49,457 nucleotides of DNA, from positions 1-49,457 of the forward strand of contig CAMJWL010000004.1 of assembly GCA_946409405.1 (NCBI GenBank). The letters are read 5' to 3'. Position numbers and translations under genes: made by a program. The stretch's first letter is position 1, and each line of letters starts with the position of its first letter. A model generated the notes under the pieces. It saw nothing but the letters and a program-made list of their open reading frames with translations, had not been told where the DNA came from and did not search any database. This document shows, piece by piece, positions 16,504 through 23,877 of the stretch. The DNA is from an uncultured Bacteroidales bacterium. Lineage in GTDB: Bacteria > Bacteroidota > Bacteroidia > Bacteroidales > UBA3824.

Positions 16504-17727
16504 ATGGACTTCGGCACACTTGTAACCTCGGTTGAAAAATTAGACCAAGTTTTCACCGAAAACACTGTAAAAGCCATCAACAGGAATCTCACTGCAAGGA
16601 ATTGGCTTACAGGTTTTTATATAGTTAATTACGAACAGAACGGCAGCGACCGCGCCAAATATGGGGACAAAACCATCCAAAGAATGGCAGAGCGGTTGCA
16701 GTCTAAATCTATGTCGTATAGAAATTTGAAACTCTACCGGCAGTTTTATCAAGAATTTCCAAGGCTTGCTCAACCGATTTACAATTTTGTTTTGACAGAA
16801 TTTAGGTCGGAAGATTCTTTGATAATGGATATAAATCGTTGTATTTCAGCGAATACCAATTGGGCAACCACTGGTTGCCCAATTGGTCAGCCATTGGCTG
16901 ACCAATTGGATAATCACCGATTGGCTAATTTGGCAATCACTGATTGCCAAATTGTGCAGCCAGCGGTTGCACAATTTGACGATGACCTTCAAATGCCGCC
17001 CGAAGTGTTGTTTAAGAATTTGTCTTTCTCGCATTTCGCATTGATTTTGCCAATTAAAGACCCTCTGGCACGTGTGTTTTATGAACTTGAAACCATCAAA
17101 GGTACTTGGACGAAGCGTGAACTTAAACGTCAGATTGACACCAATTATTATCAGCGTAGCGGTATCAGTCGCAATCCAGAAAAAATGAGTCAATTGGTGC
17201 AGTCGAAAGCCGAAAAAGCCGACTTGCACGACATCATCAAATCGCCGTTTGTATATGAGTTTTTGGGGCTGAGCGACAAGGAGGTTGTTGATGAGGCAGA
17301 ATTGGAAGAGGCTATCATTCAGCATCTTGAAGAGTTTATGATGGAACTCGGCACCGGCTTTTGTTTTGAAGCACGTCAAAAACGCATCCTCATTGACGAC
17401 GAATACGACTATTGCGATTTGGTGTTTTACCACCGCATTTTGAAGTGCCACGTGCTAATCGACCTCAAAGCCGAAAAACTCAAATACAGCGATGTAGCCC
17501 AAATGAATATGTATTTGTCTTATTATAAGCACAATATGATGCAGCCCGACGACAATCCGCCTGTCGGCATCCTGATGTGCACCGAGGCAGGCAAGGAACT
17601 CGTCAAATACGCCACCGACGGCATCGACGAAAAACTCCTCATCCAAAAATACCGTATCTCCCTGCCGTCAGAATCCGTCCTGACCGATTGGCTTAAAAAA
17701 GAAGTGGCAAAATTTGCGGGAAAGTGA
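16504..17727 (+). CDS. DUF1016 / YhcG-type PD-(D/E)xK nuclease
   Basis: 407 residues. The N-terminal DUF1016 helical domain (about 1-115; RNWLTGFYIVNYEQNG, YGDKTIQRMAERL, YRNLKLYRQFYQEFP) is followed by a variable linker (about 118-160) and the C-terminal nuclease domain, with Asp305 in YCDLVFYH and Asp320-x-Lys322 in LIDLKAEKL as the PD-(D/E)xK residues. Family members are scattered in defence islands and beside restriction systems; a nuclease role is inferred from fold. The linker is encoded by a chain of five palindromes with a 23-base period (16856-16978). First gene of the accessory block, divergent from the exported-protein operon. Confidence 0.88.
   Translation: MDFGTLVTSVEKLDQVFTENTVKAINRNLTARNWLTGFYIVNYEQNGSDRAKYGDKTIQRMAERLQSKSMSYRNLKLYRQFYQEFPRLAQPIYNFVLTEFRSEDSLIMDINRCISANTNWATTGCPIGQPLADQLDNHRLANLAITDCQIVQPAVAQFDDDLQMPPEVLFKNLSFSHFALILPIKDPLARVFYELETIKGTWTKRELKRQIDTNYYQRSGISRNPEKMSQLVQSKAEKADLHDIIKSPFVYEFLGLSDKEVVDEAELEEAIIQHLEEFMMELGTGFCFEARQKRILIDDEYDYCDLVFYHRILKCHVLIDLKAEKLKYSDVAQMNMYLSYYKHNMMQPDDNPPVGILMCTEAGKELVKYATDGIDEKLLIQKYRISLPSESVLTDWLKKEVAKFAGK
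16856..16978 (+). repeat. Five tandem covarying palindromes (23-base period) inside the DUF1016 gene
   Basis: Palindrome centres fall at 16871, 16894, 16917, 16940 and 16963, exactly 23 bases apart. Arms are 12-14 bp with 3-base centres; four of the five are perfect or carry one mismatch. The unit pattern is AATT-nnn-CARYCA-N-YGRYTG-n'n'n', and the variable triplets change in complementary pairs (GGG/CCC, GGT/ACC, TGG/CCA, GTG/CAC). The third unit is degenerate. Because 23 is not a multiple of three, successive units are read in different frames. Confidence 0.9.
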
Positions 17728-17742
17728 AAATTTTTATATCTG

Positions 17743-17781
17743 CGAACATAGGGTTCGTGATGGTGCCATATCTTTGCAGCG
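17743..17781 (+). promoter_or_regulatory. Duplicated promoter-operator element, copy 1 (before the WG-repeat gene)
   Basis: A 39-base element starting with the palindrome CGAAC-ATAGG-GTTCG and ending in the -7 box TATCTTTG (17769-17776) and GCAGCG. About 35 of 39 bases match copy 2 at 18372-18410. The palindrome covers the -33 region, as an operator would. The WG-repeat start codon lies about 26 bases further on. Confidence 0.7.
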
Positions 17782-17806
17782 TGAAACTTAAAAAAAGGAG
17801 GCAATT

Positions 17807-18355
17807 ATGACAACAACAGACAACGTAAAAGTAGAGTCCAAAAACGGGCAGTATGGTGTATATGATTTGGGCGGCAATGCAATTGTAGCACTTGGAAAAT
17901 ATGAATGGATTTCAAAATTTTGGAAAGGGTTGGCACGTGTTTACATTTGGGAGGAAGTAAAAAAAGATAATACAATTACCCTTGATGACTGCAATTACAA
18001 TAATGGAATACGTATTGATGGTAAAAAGGGAGTAGTTTATCACTATCAGAAACGATGGGGCATTATTAATGATAAAGGAGAAGAAGTTGTCCCCCCAACA
18101 TACGATTCTGTGTGGAACTTTTACAACAAGGATTTTGATTCGATTATTCTCGAAAAAAATGGAGTGAAATACGAAGTATACTTTGACTACCCGACCGTGG
18201 TTTTGCCTTATCGTCATAGACAAAAAAAAGATTATTACGACGACTACGAAGATGGAAACACAAACTATGCGGAAGATACTTGGTATGCGTTGACAGACGG
18301 AATGTACGGCGACTATCCTGACGGAGATGTTGATTACGACGGACTTGGATTTTAA
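17807..18355 (+). CDS. WG-repeat protein
   Basis: 182 residues, acidic, no signal or membrane segment. Two or three WG-type beta repeats are visible: NGQYGVYDLGGNAIVAL-KYEWISKF near the start and KRWGIINDKGEEVVPPTYDSVW in the middle, each in the G-(I/V)-x-(D/N)-x-x-G-x-x-(I/V)-(V/A)-P pattern. The C-terminus is an Asp/Tyr-rich tail (YDDYEDGNTNYAED, DYPDGDVDYDGLGF). WG repeats occur in proteins of unknown function, often in accessory regions. The gene is preceded by AAAAAAGGAGG at 17790-17800, an unusually good Shine-Dalgarno for this phylum, and shares its promoter element with the retron region. Confidence 0.8.
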   Translation: MTTTDNVKVESKNGQYGVYDLGGNAIVALGKYEWISKFWKGLARVYIWEEVKKDNTITLDDCNYNNGIRIDGKKGVVYHYQKRWGIINDKGEEVVPPTYDSVWNFYNKDFDSIILEKNGVKYEVYFDYPTVVLPYRHRQKKDYYDDYEDGNTNYAEDTWYALTDGMYGDYPDGDVDYDGLGF

Positions 18356-18371
18356 AACAAAAACGTTCCGA

Positions 18372-18410
18372 CGAACATAGAGTTCGTAGCGGTGTCATAT
18401 CTTTGCAGCG
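18372..18410 (+). promoter_or_regulatory. Duplicated promoter-operator element, copy 2 (before the retron)
   Basis: The palindrome CGAAC-ATAGA-GTTCG followed by the -7 box TATCTTTG (18398-18405) and GCAGCG, nearly identical to copy 1. Transcription from here would run through the hairpin at 18421-18459 into the retron RNA and reverse transcriptase gene. Confidence 0.7.
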
Positions 18411-18420
18411 GAAAAAAGAA

Positions 18421-18459
18421 AAAAGTTTTGTAGAATAGCGAAGGATCCGCAAAACTTTT
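18421..18459 (+). other. Leader hairpin upstream of the retron RNA
   Basis: AAAAGTTTTG (18421-18430) pairs perfectly with CAAAACTTTT (18450-18459) around a 19-base loop. It lies between the copy 2 promoter and the closer -7 box, so it could attenuate or process the longer transcript. No terminal T tract follows. Confidence 0.5.
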
Positions 18460-18460
18460 G

Positions 18461-18468
18461 TAAATTTG
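18461..18468 (+). promoter_or_regulatory. -7 box of the retron transcript
   Basis: TAAATTTG matches TAnnTTTG. A start about seven bases downstream would put the 5' end near 18475, just before the a1 repeat, which is what a retron RNA requires. No clear -33 TTTG at the right distance. Confidence 0.5.
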
Positions 18469-18474
18469 CAAACG

Positions 18475-18680
18475 AAAACAACGGTCTTTGAACATAGTAA
18501 GCAACAAAATTTGACTCTTGTCCGATGCTCTTCGTCGGATGTCATTCTCCTAAAAAAAGAATTGACAAACTCAATGTTTTGTTTTAATACTGACAAGTCA
18601 GTTATATTCCGTATATACTTATATTATGGACCAACACAATACAAAGAAATGAGATGCTTTCTTTTGTTCAAAGACCTTTT
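18475..18680 (+). ncRNA. Candidate retron msr-msd RNA
   Basis: GGTCTTTGAACA at 18483-18494 is the exact reverse complement of TGTTCAAAGACC at 18665-18676, giving the 12-bp a1/a2 pair that closes retron RNAs. Just inside a1 the sequence TAAGC (18498-18502) offers a branching G at 18501, comparable to the TTAGC of known retrons. Between the repeats are stem-loops at 18519-18541 (CTCTT loop), 18561-18575 (ATTGA-CAAAC-TCAAT), 18589-18602 (ACTGA-CAAG-TCAGT) and 18608-18630. The reverse transcriptase ATG is 18 bases after a2. The region 18356-18694 holds no credible protein gene. The exact msr/msd boundary cannot be read by eye. Confidence 0.7.
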
Positions 18681-18694
18681 TAAAAACAACTACA

Positions 18695-21562
18695 ATGAAG
18701 AAAGGCAACAACATACTAATCCCTCCGGCATACTTCCTTAACGATTACAAGGAAGGTTTCTACATAGAACGTCCTGAAAGGGATTGGTCTCAGTGTGAAC
18801 TGTGGAAAAATTTGCCTTTTGTCTTGGAAGTTGGAGATAATACAATAGCCACGATTGTTAAGGGCGCGGACAAACGTCGGTTGAAATATGTCTATGTTCA
18901 TATCTACCAATCAACCAATGACGGCAGATGGTTTCTGTCTCCAACTTGGTCTGACAAAATCTTGACGGAATATCCATTTCAAGAAGTCAAAACGCAAGAA
19001 GAAATAGAGTCTCGTATAGCGACTCTCAAAGAAAAGGTCAAAAAACTCAACGAGGAGCAAGAGCAAGAAATCAAACTCCCAATCGACGAATTTGTTAAAA
19101 AACATATTTCTGAAATTGACACAACAAGGAAACTCGCGCTTTTCATTACCAAACTGATGAAAGCAATTTTTTCAGAAAAACATTTCGTTACAGAAAAACA
19201 ACTCCTGTATTTTAGCACTCCAAAAGCCGGGAAACGCTATAAAACTTTCAAAATAAGGAAGAAGAATGGCGGATTGCGCGAAATTAACGCGCCTGTGCAC
19301 CATTTGGACAAAATACTGTACATTCTGAACATTATTTTCAAATCATTATACACCCCAAACAATGCCGTAATGGGCTTTACGGAAGGCAAATCCATTGCCG
19401 ACAATGCCGCACGGCATACGGGACAACACTATGTTTTTAACATAGATTTGAAAGATTTTTTCACCTCAATACCGCAGGCGAGAGTTTGGGGCAGGATTCA
19501 ATGTGCGCCATTCAATTTGCCGCGAGAGGTAGCAAACGTTGTTGCCGGTCTTTGCTGCGCTACAAACTCCGAGTCCTGGAAAAATGTCTTGCCACAGGGT
19601 GCGCCGACTTCACCATTGCTCACTAACGCTATTTGCGACAGGTTGGATAGGCAATTGACCGCATTGTCCAAAAAATACGGCTTGCATTACAGCCGCTATG
19701 CCGACGACATCACTTTTTCAAGTATGCACAATGTCTATCAAGAAGACAGCGACTTTCGCAAAGAACTAAAAACAATTATCGAAGGTCAGAATTTTTGCAT
19801 TAACGATAAGAAAACAAGGCTTTTGCGCACAGGACAACGGCAAGAAGTGACAGGCCTTACTGTCAATTCCAAAGTAAACGTTACACGCAAATATGTCAGA
19901 GACATACGTTACATTCTGCACCTTTGGGAGTCCAAAGGCTATGCTTTTGCATATAGCAAATTTTATAAATTTTATAAAACAGAAAAAGGCTATATCAAAA
20001 AGGGCGAACCGGTGATGGAAAATGTCATCGGTGGCAAACTCAACTACCTGCGTATGATAAAAGGTGCGGGCAATGAATGTTACCAAAAACTTTTGCAGCG
20101 TTACGACAAACTCCAACAGATTATTTATGTTGACAATAATACTGACAAAGGGCAAAACTATGTCTATGTCCAACAATACACATTGACCGATTGTGAGAAT
20201 GATTTTAAAACCAAAATCACTCTGCAAATATCTGACGATGAAAAACTTGTCGGCAAATGCAACCTCTTTGGTATGGACAAGACAATATCCATAAGCCACA
20301 AAACACAGGAAGAACTGTGCCCGATTATTTCGCACCTCAAAGTAGGTGATACGTTTACTTCGGAACAGTTAAAAGATTGTTTTGTAACTCTTTGCCGTCA
20401 AAAAGGCAAAAACTTTTGGCTCATCACGCACAAGGAGTTGGACAGATCAAGATGTCTAAGCATACAAAACGCGCAAATTGACCCTGAGAAACTTTTGAAA
20501 GAATGGGAACAGAAAGGTTTTGAATTTGTTGTAAAGCAATTTCAAACAGATATTTTAAAGAAATCCGATGTGCCTGACTATGTTTCGGAAAGGGACATTA
20601 AGGAATTCATATATTTTGCAACGCACAGCAAAAATTTTGACCGCAAACAAAAATTGCAGAGAGATAGTTTGTTGGCAAGAGATATGGCAAAAAGAAAGGC
20701 ACAGCCACAAGAGTTTAAACCGATGTCTGTATCATATACAGCGAATTTTCTTGCTAATTTCAACCGTCCCAACGGTTTCAAATATTTGACGCACGATTTT
20801 GATACAGAATCAAATATGACATTGCCTGATTTAAGGGAACAGTCATACAAATTGTTAGAAAGCGAGAAAGGCAAAATTCCTGATTCGCTTTATGTGCTGA
20901 TTTATGCTTATCTTTCGGGCAAAACGTGGAGGGATGCATTTGGAGATAATAACAATATTTCTATAAACGACAAAAAATGGATACAATGGAGCAAAGAAAA
21001 TAATAATGCACATCCCATTACAAATCCTGACTTTGAAAGAGAAATATTAAAGTTCAAAAGAGCAATCAGAATAGTACCGCCATTGTTGCAGACTATTGTG
21101 GACAAAATTTGCGATAAATATGAACTTCACGTAACAACCAAGAAGTTGGATAGGGCTGATTTCTATACCAACACATACATTTTGAGCAATGTTTTGGACC
21201 GCATCTTGCAAATGATTAAACGTCGCAACGAAAATGATGATTATCAACGTGATGTAGAAGTGTCGTATCAAAGGGAAATCATCAATGATGTGGTTTACAA
21301 GAAAATCATCATTCTACAAAAAGATTCGTTCCCCGAAAATACATTCGAGGACGTATCAACGCGAATGAACAACAATACCGAGGCGGGCGATTTTGGTGCA
21401 ATTCGTAAAATTCTCAACGGATATTGCTATTGGTCAATTGAAACCAAATGGGACGACAAGTCATTGCGTTGGAATATACTAAGTGATGACGACACGCCTG
21501 AAACTGAACCGATAGAGGATACATCGGCAATTGGTTTTAAACACATATTAACTTTTATGTAA
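18695..21562 (+). CDS. Retron-type reverse transcriptase with long C-terminal extension
   Basis: 955 residues, about three times a minimal retron enzyme. A ~140-residue N-terminal region with a coiled coil (about 105-130) precedes the RT core (about 170-470): FKIRKKNGGLREINAP, the retron hallmark NAxxH as NAARH (237-241), catalytic Asp251 in NIDLKDFF, LPQGAPTSP, YADD at 335-338, and the retron VTG motif at 385-387. The RT should copy the RNA encoded just upstream into branched msDNA. Residues ~480-955 match nothing I recognise and may be an effector or partner-binding domain. The next gene starts eight bases after the stop. Codon use is A+T-rich compared with flanking core genes, suggesting transfer. 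Confidence 0.9.
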   Translation: MKKGNNILIPPAYFLNDYKEGFYIERPERDWSQCELWKNLPFVLEVGDNTIATIVKGADKRRLKYVYVHIYQSTNDGRWFLSPTWSDKILTEYPFQEVKTQEEIESRIATLKEKVKKLNEEQEQEIKLPIDEFVKKHISEIDTTRKLALFITKLMKAIFSEKHFVTEKQLLYFSTPKAGKRYKTFKIRKKNGGLREINAPVHHLDKILYILNIIFKSLYTPNNAVMGFTEGKSIADNAARHTGQHYVFNIDLKDFFTSIPQARVWGRIQCAPFNLPREVANVVAGLCCATNSESWKNVLPQGAPTSPLLTNAICDRLDRQLTALSKKYGLHYSRYADDITFSSMHNVYQEDSDFRKELKTIIEGQNFCINDKKTRLLRTGQRQEVTGLTVNSKVNVTRKYVRDIRYILHLWESKGYAFAYSKFYKFYKTEKGYIKKGEPVMENVIGGKLNYLRMIKGAGNECYQKLLQRYDKLQQIIYVDNNTDKGQNYVYVQQYTLTDCENDFKTKITLQISDDEKLVGKCNLFGMDKTISISHKTQEELCPIISHLKVGDTFTSEQLKDCFVTLCRQKGKNFWLITHKELDRSRCLSIQNAQIDPEKLLKEWEQKGFEFVVKQFQTDILKKSDVPDYVSERDIKEFIYFATHSKNFDRKQKLQRDSLLARDMAKRKAQPQEFKPMSVSYTANFLANFNRPNGFKYLTHDFDTESNMTLPDLREQSYKLLESEKGKIPDSLYVLIYAYLSGKTWRDAFGDNNNISINDKKWIQWSKENNNAHPITNPDFEREILKFKRAIRIVPPLLQTIVDKICDKYELHVTTKKLDRADFYTNTYILSNVLDRILQMIKRRNENDDYQRDVEVSYQREIINDVVYKKIIILQKDSFPENTFEDVSTRMNNNTEAGDFGAIRKILNGYCYWSIETKWDDKSLRWNILSDDDTPETEPIEDTSAIGFKHILTFM

Positions 21563-21570
21563 AGAATACT

Positions 21571-22248
21571 ATGATTTATTTGATTGACGATACATTGAAG
21601 GAAACAATTGATTCGGATTTTGTATTTGACAACAAGTACAAACAGGTACTTACTGTAATACAAAAAAAGGCTGTGTTTAATTCTCGTATGAATGAGTTAT
21701 ACTCCGCTGATTGCATTATGGTTCACCTGACATTTGAAGATTCAAATGACGTCAAAGACAAAGCCTCGATTATAGCCGATGACGGTGATGAGATTCCTTT
21801 TGTGGTTTTCAGTGGTAGTTTTTCTGAGAATCCCGATTTCGACTACGAAAGCAATAATTACATCTCAGGTATCAAGAAATCAACATTCTATCAACGTCTG
21901 TACGATTTCTTAGAAGAGTACATTAATAATGGCAATGTTGATTTGCGAATCATTGCATACGGCAAAGATTTTCAGAAAGTTATCGTCAGAAACTATGCAA
22001 AAAACGTTTTATCAATCGTAGAGGGCAAACAAGGTCTATTGCAATTGGAAGACATTGCAAAGTTTTCCAAAGATGGCAATTTGAAAAGCCTTGTTGAACT
22101 ATCTAACCCAAAACTTGGTATTGATTACGAGCATCTTTTGGAAACACTTGGAAACCAACCGATTTGCATAGCGGATTTCAAATCGAGAATTGAAAAAATT
22201 GTGATAAACTTTGAACAATATGGCAAAAACATTTATACTTGGAAATAA
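21571..22248 (+). CDS. Small protein resembling a degenerate receiver domain
   Basis: 225 residues, no signal or membrane segment. The start MIYLIDD puts an acidic pair (Asp6, Asp7) at the end of a first strand, as in response-regulator receivers; ADCIMVHLTFED would be the third strand, with His where the phosphorylated Asp is expected, and IPFVVFSGSF the fourth. I infer an unphosphorylatable receiver-like N-terminal half. The C-terminal half (LRIIAYGKDFQ..., ELSNPKLGIDYEHLLETLG) is unrecognised. It lies between the reverse transcriptase (8-base gap) and the receiver/HEPN gene (29-base overlap), so all three should be made together. Possible roles are sensor, inhibitor or adaptor. Confidence 0.7.
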   Translation: MIYLIDDTLKETIDSDFVFDNKYKQVLTVIQKKAVFNSRMNELYSADCIMVHLTFEDSNDVKDKASIIADDGDEIPFVVFSGSFSENPDFDYESNNYISGIKKSTFYQRLYDFLEEYINNGNVDLRIIAYGKDFQKVIVRNYAKNVLSIVEGKQGLLQLEDIAKFSKDGNLKSLVELSNPKLGIDYEHLLETLGNQPICIADFKSRIEKIVINFEQYGKNIYTWK

Positions 22249-23872
22249 CACAGCAACGTCTTGGGCAAAAGGCTTGGGGTGTATTGTAACTGTACCTACA
22301 ATTGCGCTTAACAACTATGAAGAAATTCATAACTTCGTTTGTCGTGAGTTTGCGGGGAAACAACAAGACGACAAGGTTGTCATAGATTTGGATGCCATAA
22401 ATCCGGCATTAGCGTTGCTTGTTGCACTACATATCCGGCTTTCGGTTTCTGACATAAAAGCGGTGGCATTTGTGCCGTTGTTGTTTGTGTCGAAACTTCC
22501 GTTGCAATCGTTCCTGAAATATGGCGAATGTAGCCAATTGTTTTTGATGTCACGCGGAACGTATTTCTGTACGCCCGAAGAAACTACCGATGCATTGGAA
22601 ATCATTGAAGGTTTGTCTGTTAACAACTTCAAATCAGATTTTCTCAACCAAATCCACATAAATCCTGATGCAGAAATAGGTCGTCATTCAATGGCAAACC
22701 AATGGGGCGCTGACGTATTCAACCGAATTATCAGCAAGGATGACCGTAATGAAACAGACGAAATTAAAACTGCGAAAAAGAAACTATACTACAAATACGT
22801 TTTCCTCAATACCATTGATATCAAAGCGGCAATCAATGACATTGAAAATGACGAGGAGCGTGAAAATGTCAGATTAAACGCCACAGGCAAAAACATTCTT
22901 TTGATTGACGACGAGGCAGACAAGGGATGGTCATTCGTTTTGAAAGACAAATTTTTTGTCAATTCTAACTTTGATGTAATTAACAATGCTATTGCTGATT
23001 ATGATGACATTTCGGAAACAATTCGCCAAAAAATAGAATCAGATTATTATGATTTGTATCTTTTGGACTTGCGATTGTTAGGTACGAAAGAAGATGAAAT
23101 CTATTCAGCCAATGAGTTTTCAGGAATGAAAATTCTGAAAGAAATCAAAAACAAAAATCAAGGCAATCAGGTTGTCATCTTGACTGCATCAAACAAGGCG
23201 TGGAATATGAAAGCACTTTTAGATGCAGGTGCAGATGGTTACTACATCAAGGAATCTCCCGAACTAAAACTTCCTATGTCTTTTTCTAAGGCGAATTTTC
23301 AGGCGTTCAAAGATGCGGTAGAAATCTCGTTGAATAGTGGCTATAAAAGAGAAATCTATCGCGGTACAACCATATTGTTATTCTATATCCAACAATCAAC
23401 ACTTATTCAAAATGACATTGAATTTGCAGACGATTTACAAAGCACACTAAAATCTGCACAAAGGCAAATTTCCACCATTGTCAGCAAAGAAGACTTCGCA
23501 TTTGCATACATAACATTATTTCAATTATTGGAAATAATTAGTCGTCATTTTATCGTTGAAACTAATAATGGGTGGAATCTTCCAATGTACAATTACGATT
23601 ATTTCGGTAATGCGGGGAATGCGATAACTAAGGCAGATACAAAGAACCCTCCCATCTTATCAAAATTGGTGGCTATATATGAAATGAATAATTCTCAGGC
23701 ACACAACAACCATTTTTTAGTAAAAAAAATTGATGATTGTATAAAAAGACGTCATTCTTTTGTTCATCATTTAAAAGAACTCCACTTAACAAAAAATCAA
23801 ACGATATTTGCAAAAGAAGGGATTATATCTCTTTGGGAGATTGTAAACAAAATCATCAATTCAATAGTCTAA
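22220..23872 (+). CDS. Receiver-domain protein with C-terminal HEPN-like RNase domain
   Basis: 550 residues from ATG 22220; the frame could extend three codons to a TTG but the ATG is preferred. Residues 1-220 are an alpha/beta region of unknown type. Residues ~225-350 form a complete receiver: acidic pair Asp230-Asp231 (LLIDDE), phosphoacceptor Asp283 (LYLLDLRLLG), Thr322 (VVILTAS) and Lys344 (YYIKESPE). Residues ~365-550 are helical and end with Arg511-His512-x3-His516, which fits the R-(N/D/H)-x3-H motif of HEPN ribonucleases. I infer a phosphorylation- or conformation-gated RNase acting as the toxic effector of the retron. No histidine kinase is encoded nearby. A DNA-binding output domain is not seen. 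Confidence 0.75.
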   Translation: MAKTFILGNNTATSWAKGLGCIVTVPTIALNNYEEIHNFVCREFAGKQQDDKVVIDLDAINPALALLVALHIRLSVSDIKAVAFVPLLFVSKLPLQSFLKYGECSQLFLMSRGTYFCTPEETTDALEIIEGLSVNNFKSDFLNQIHINPDAEIGRHSMANQWGADVFNRIISKDDRNETDEIKTAKKKLYYKYVFLNTIDIKAAINDIENDEERENVRLNATGKNILLIDDEADKGWSFVLKDKFFVNSNFDVINNAIADYDDISETIRQKIESDYYDLYLLDLRLLGTKEDEIYSANEFSGMKILKEIKNKNQGNQVVILTASNKAWNMKALLDAGADGYYIKESPELKLPMSFSKANFQAFKDAVEISLNSGYKREIYRGTTILLFYIQQSTLIQNDIEFADDLQSTLKSAQRQISTIVSKEDFAFAYITLFQLLEIISRHFIVETNNGWNLPMYNYDYFGNAGNAITKADTKNPPILSKLVAIYEMNNSQAHNNHFLVKKIDDCIKRRHSFVHHLKELHLTKNQTIFAKEGIISLWEIVNKIINSIV

Positions 23873-23877
23873 ACACA

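Noticed and set aside
16856..16978. CRISPR array or integron-like site for the 23-base palindromes
   Set aside because: No unique spacers between units, and the whole array is inside an open frame; the pattern is tandem palindromes.
18144..18596. 150-residue minus-strand frame
   Set aside because: Antisense to the WG-repeat gene and to the retron leader; no start signal and no plausible protein features.
18466..18741. 91-residue plus-strand frame across the retron upstream region
   Set aside because: It overlaps the a1/a2-bounded RNA and the start of the reverse transcriptase in another frame, has a biased composition and no recognisable domain.
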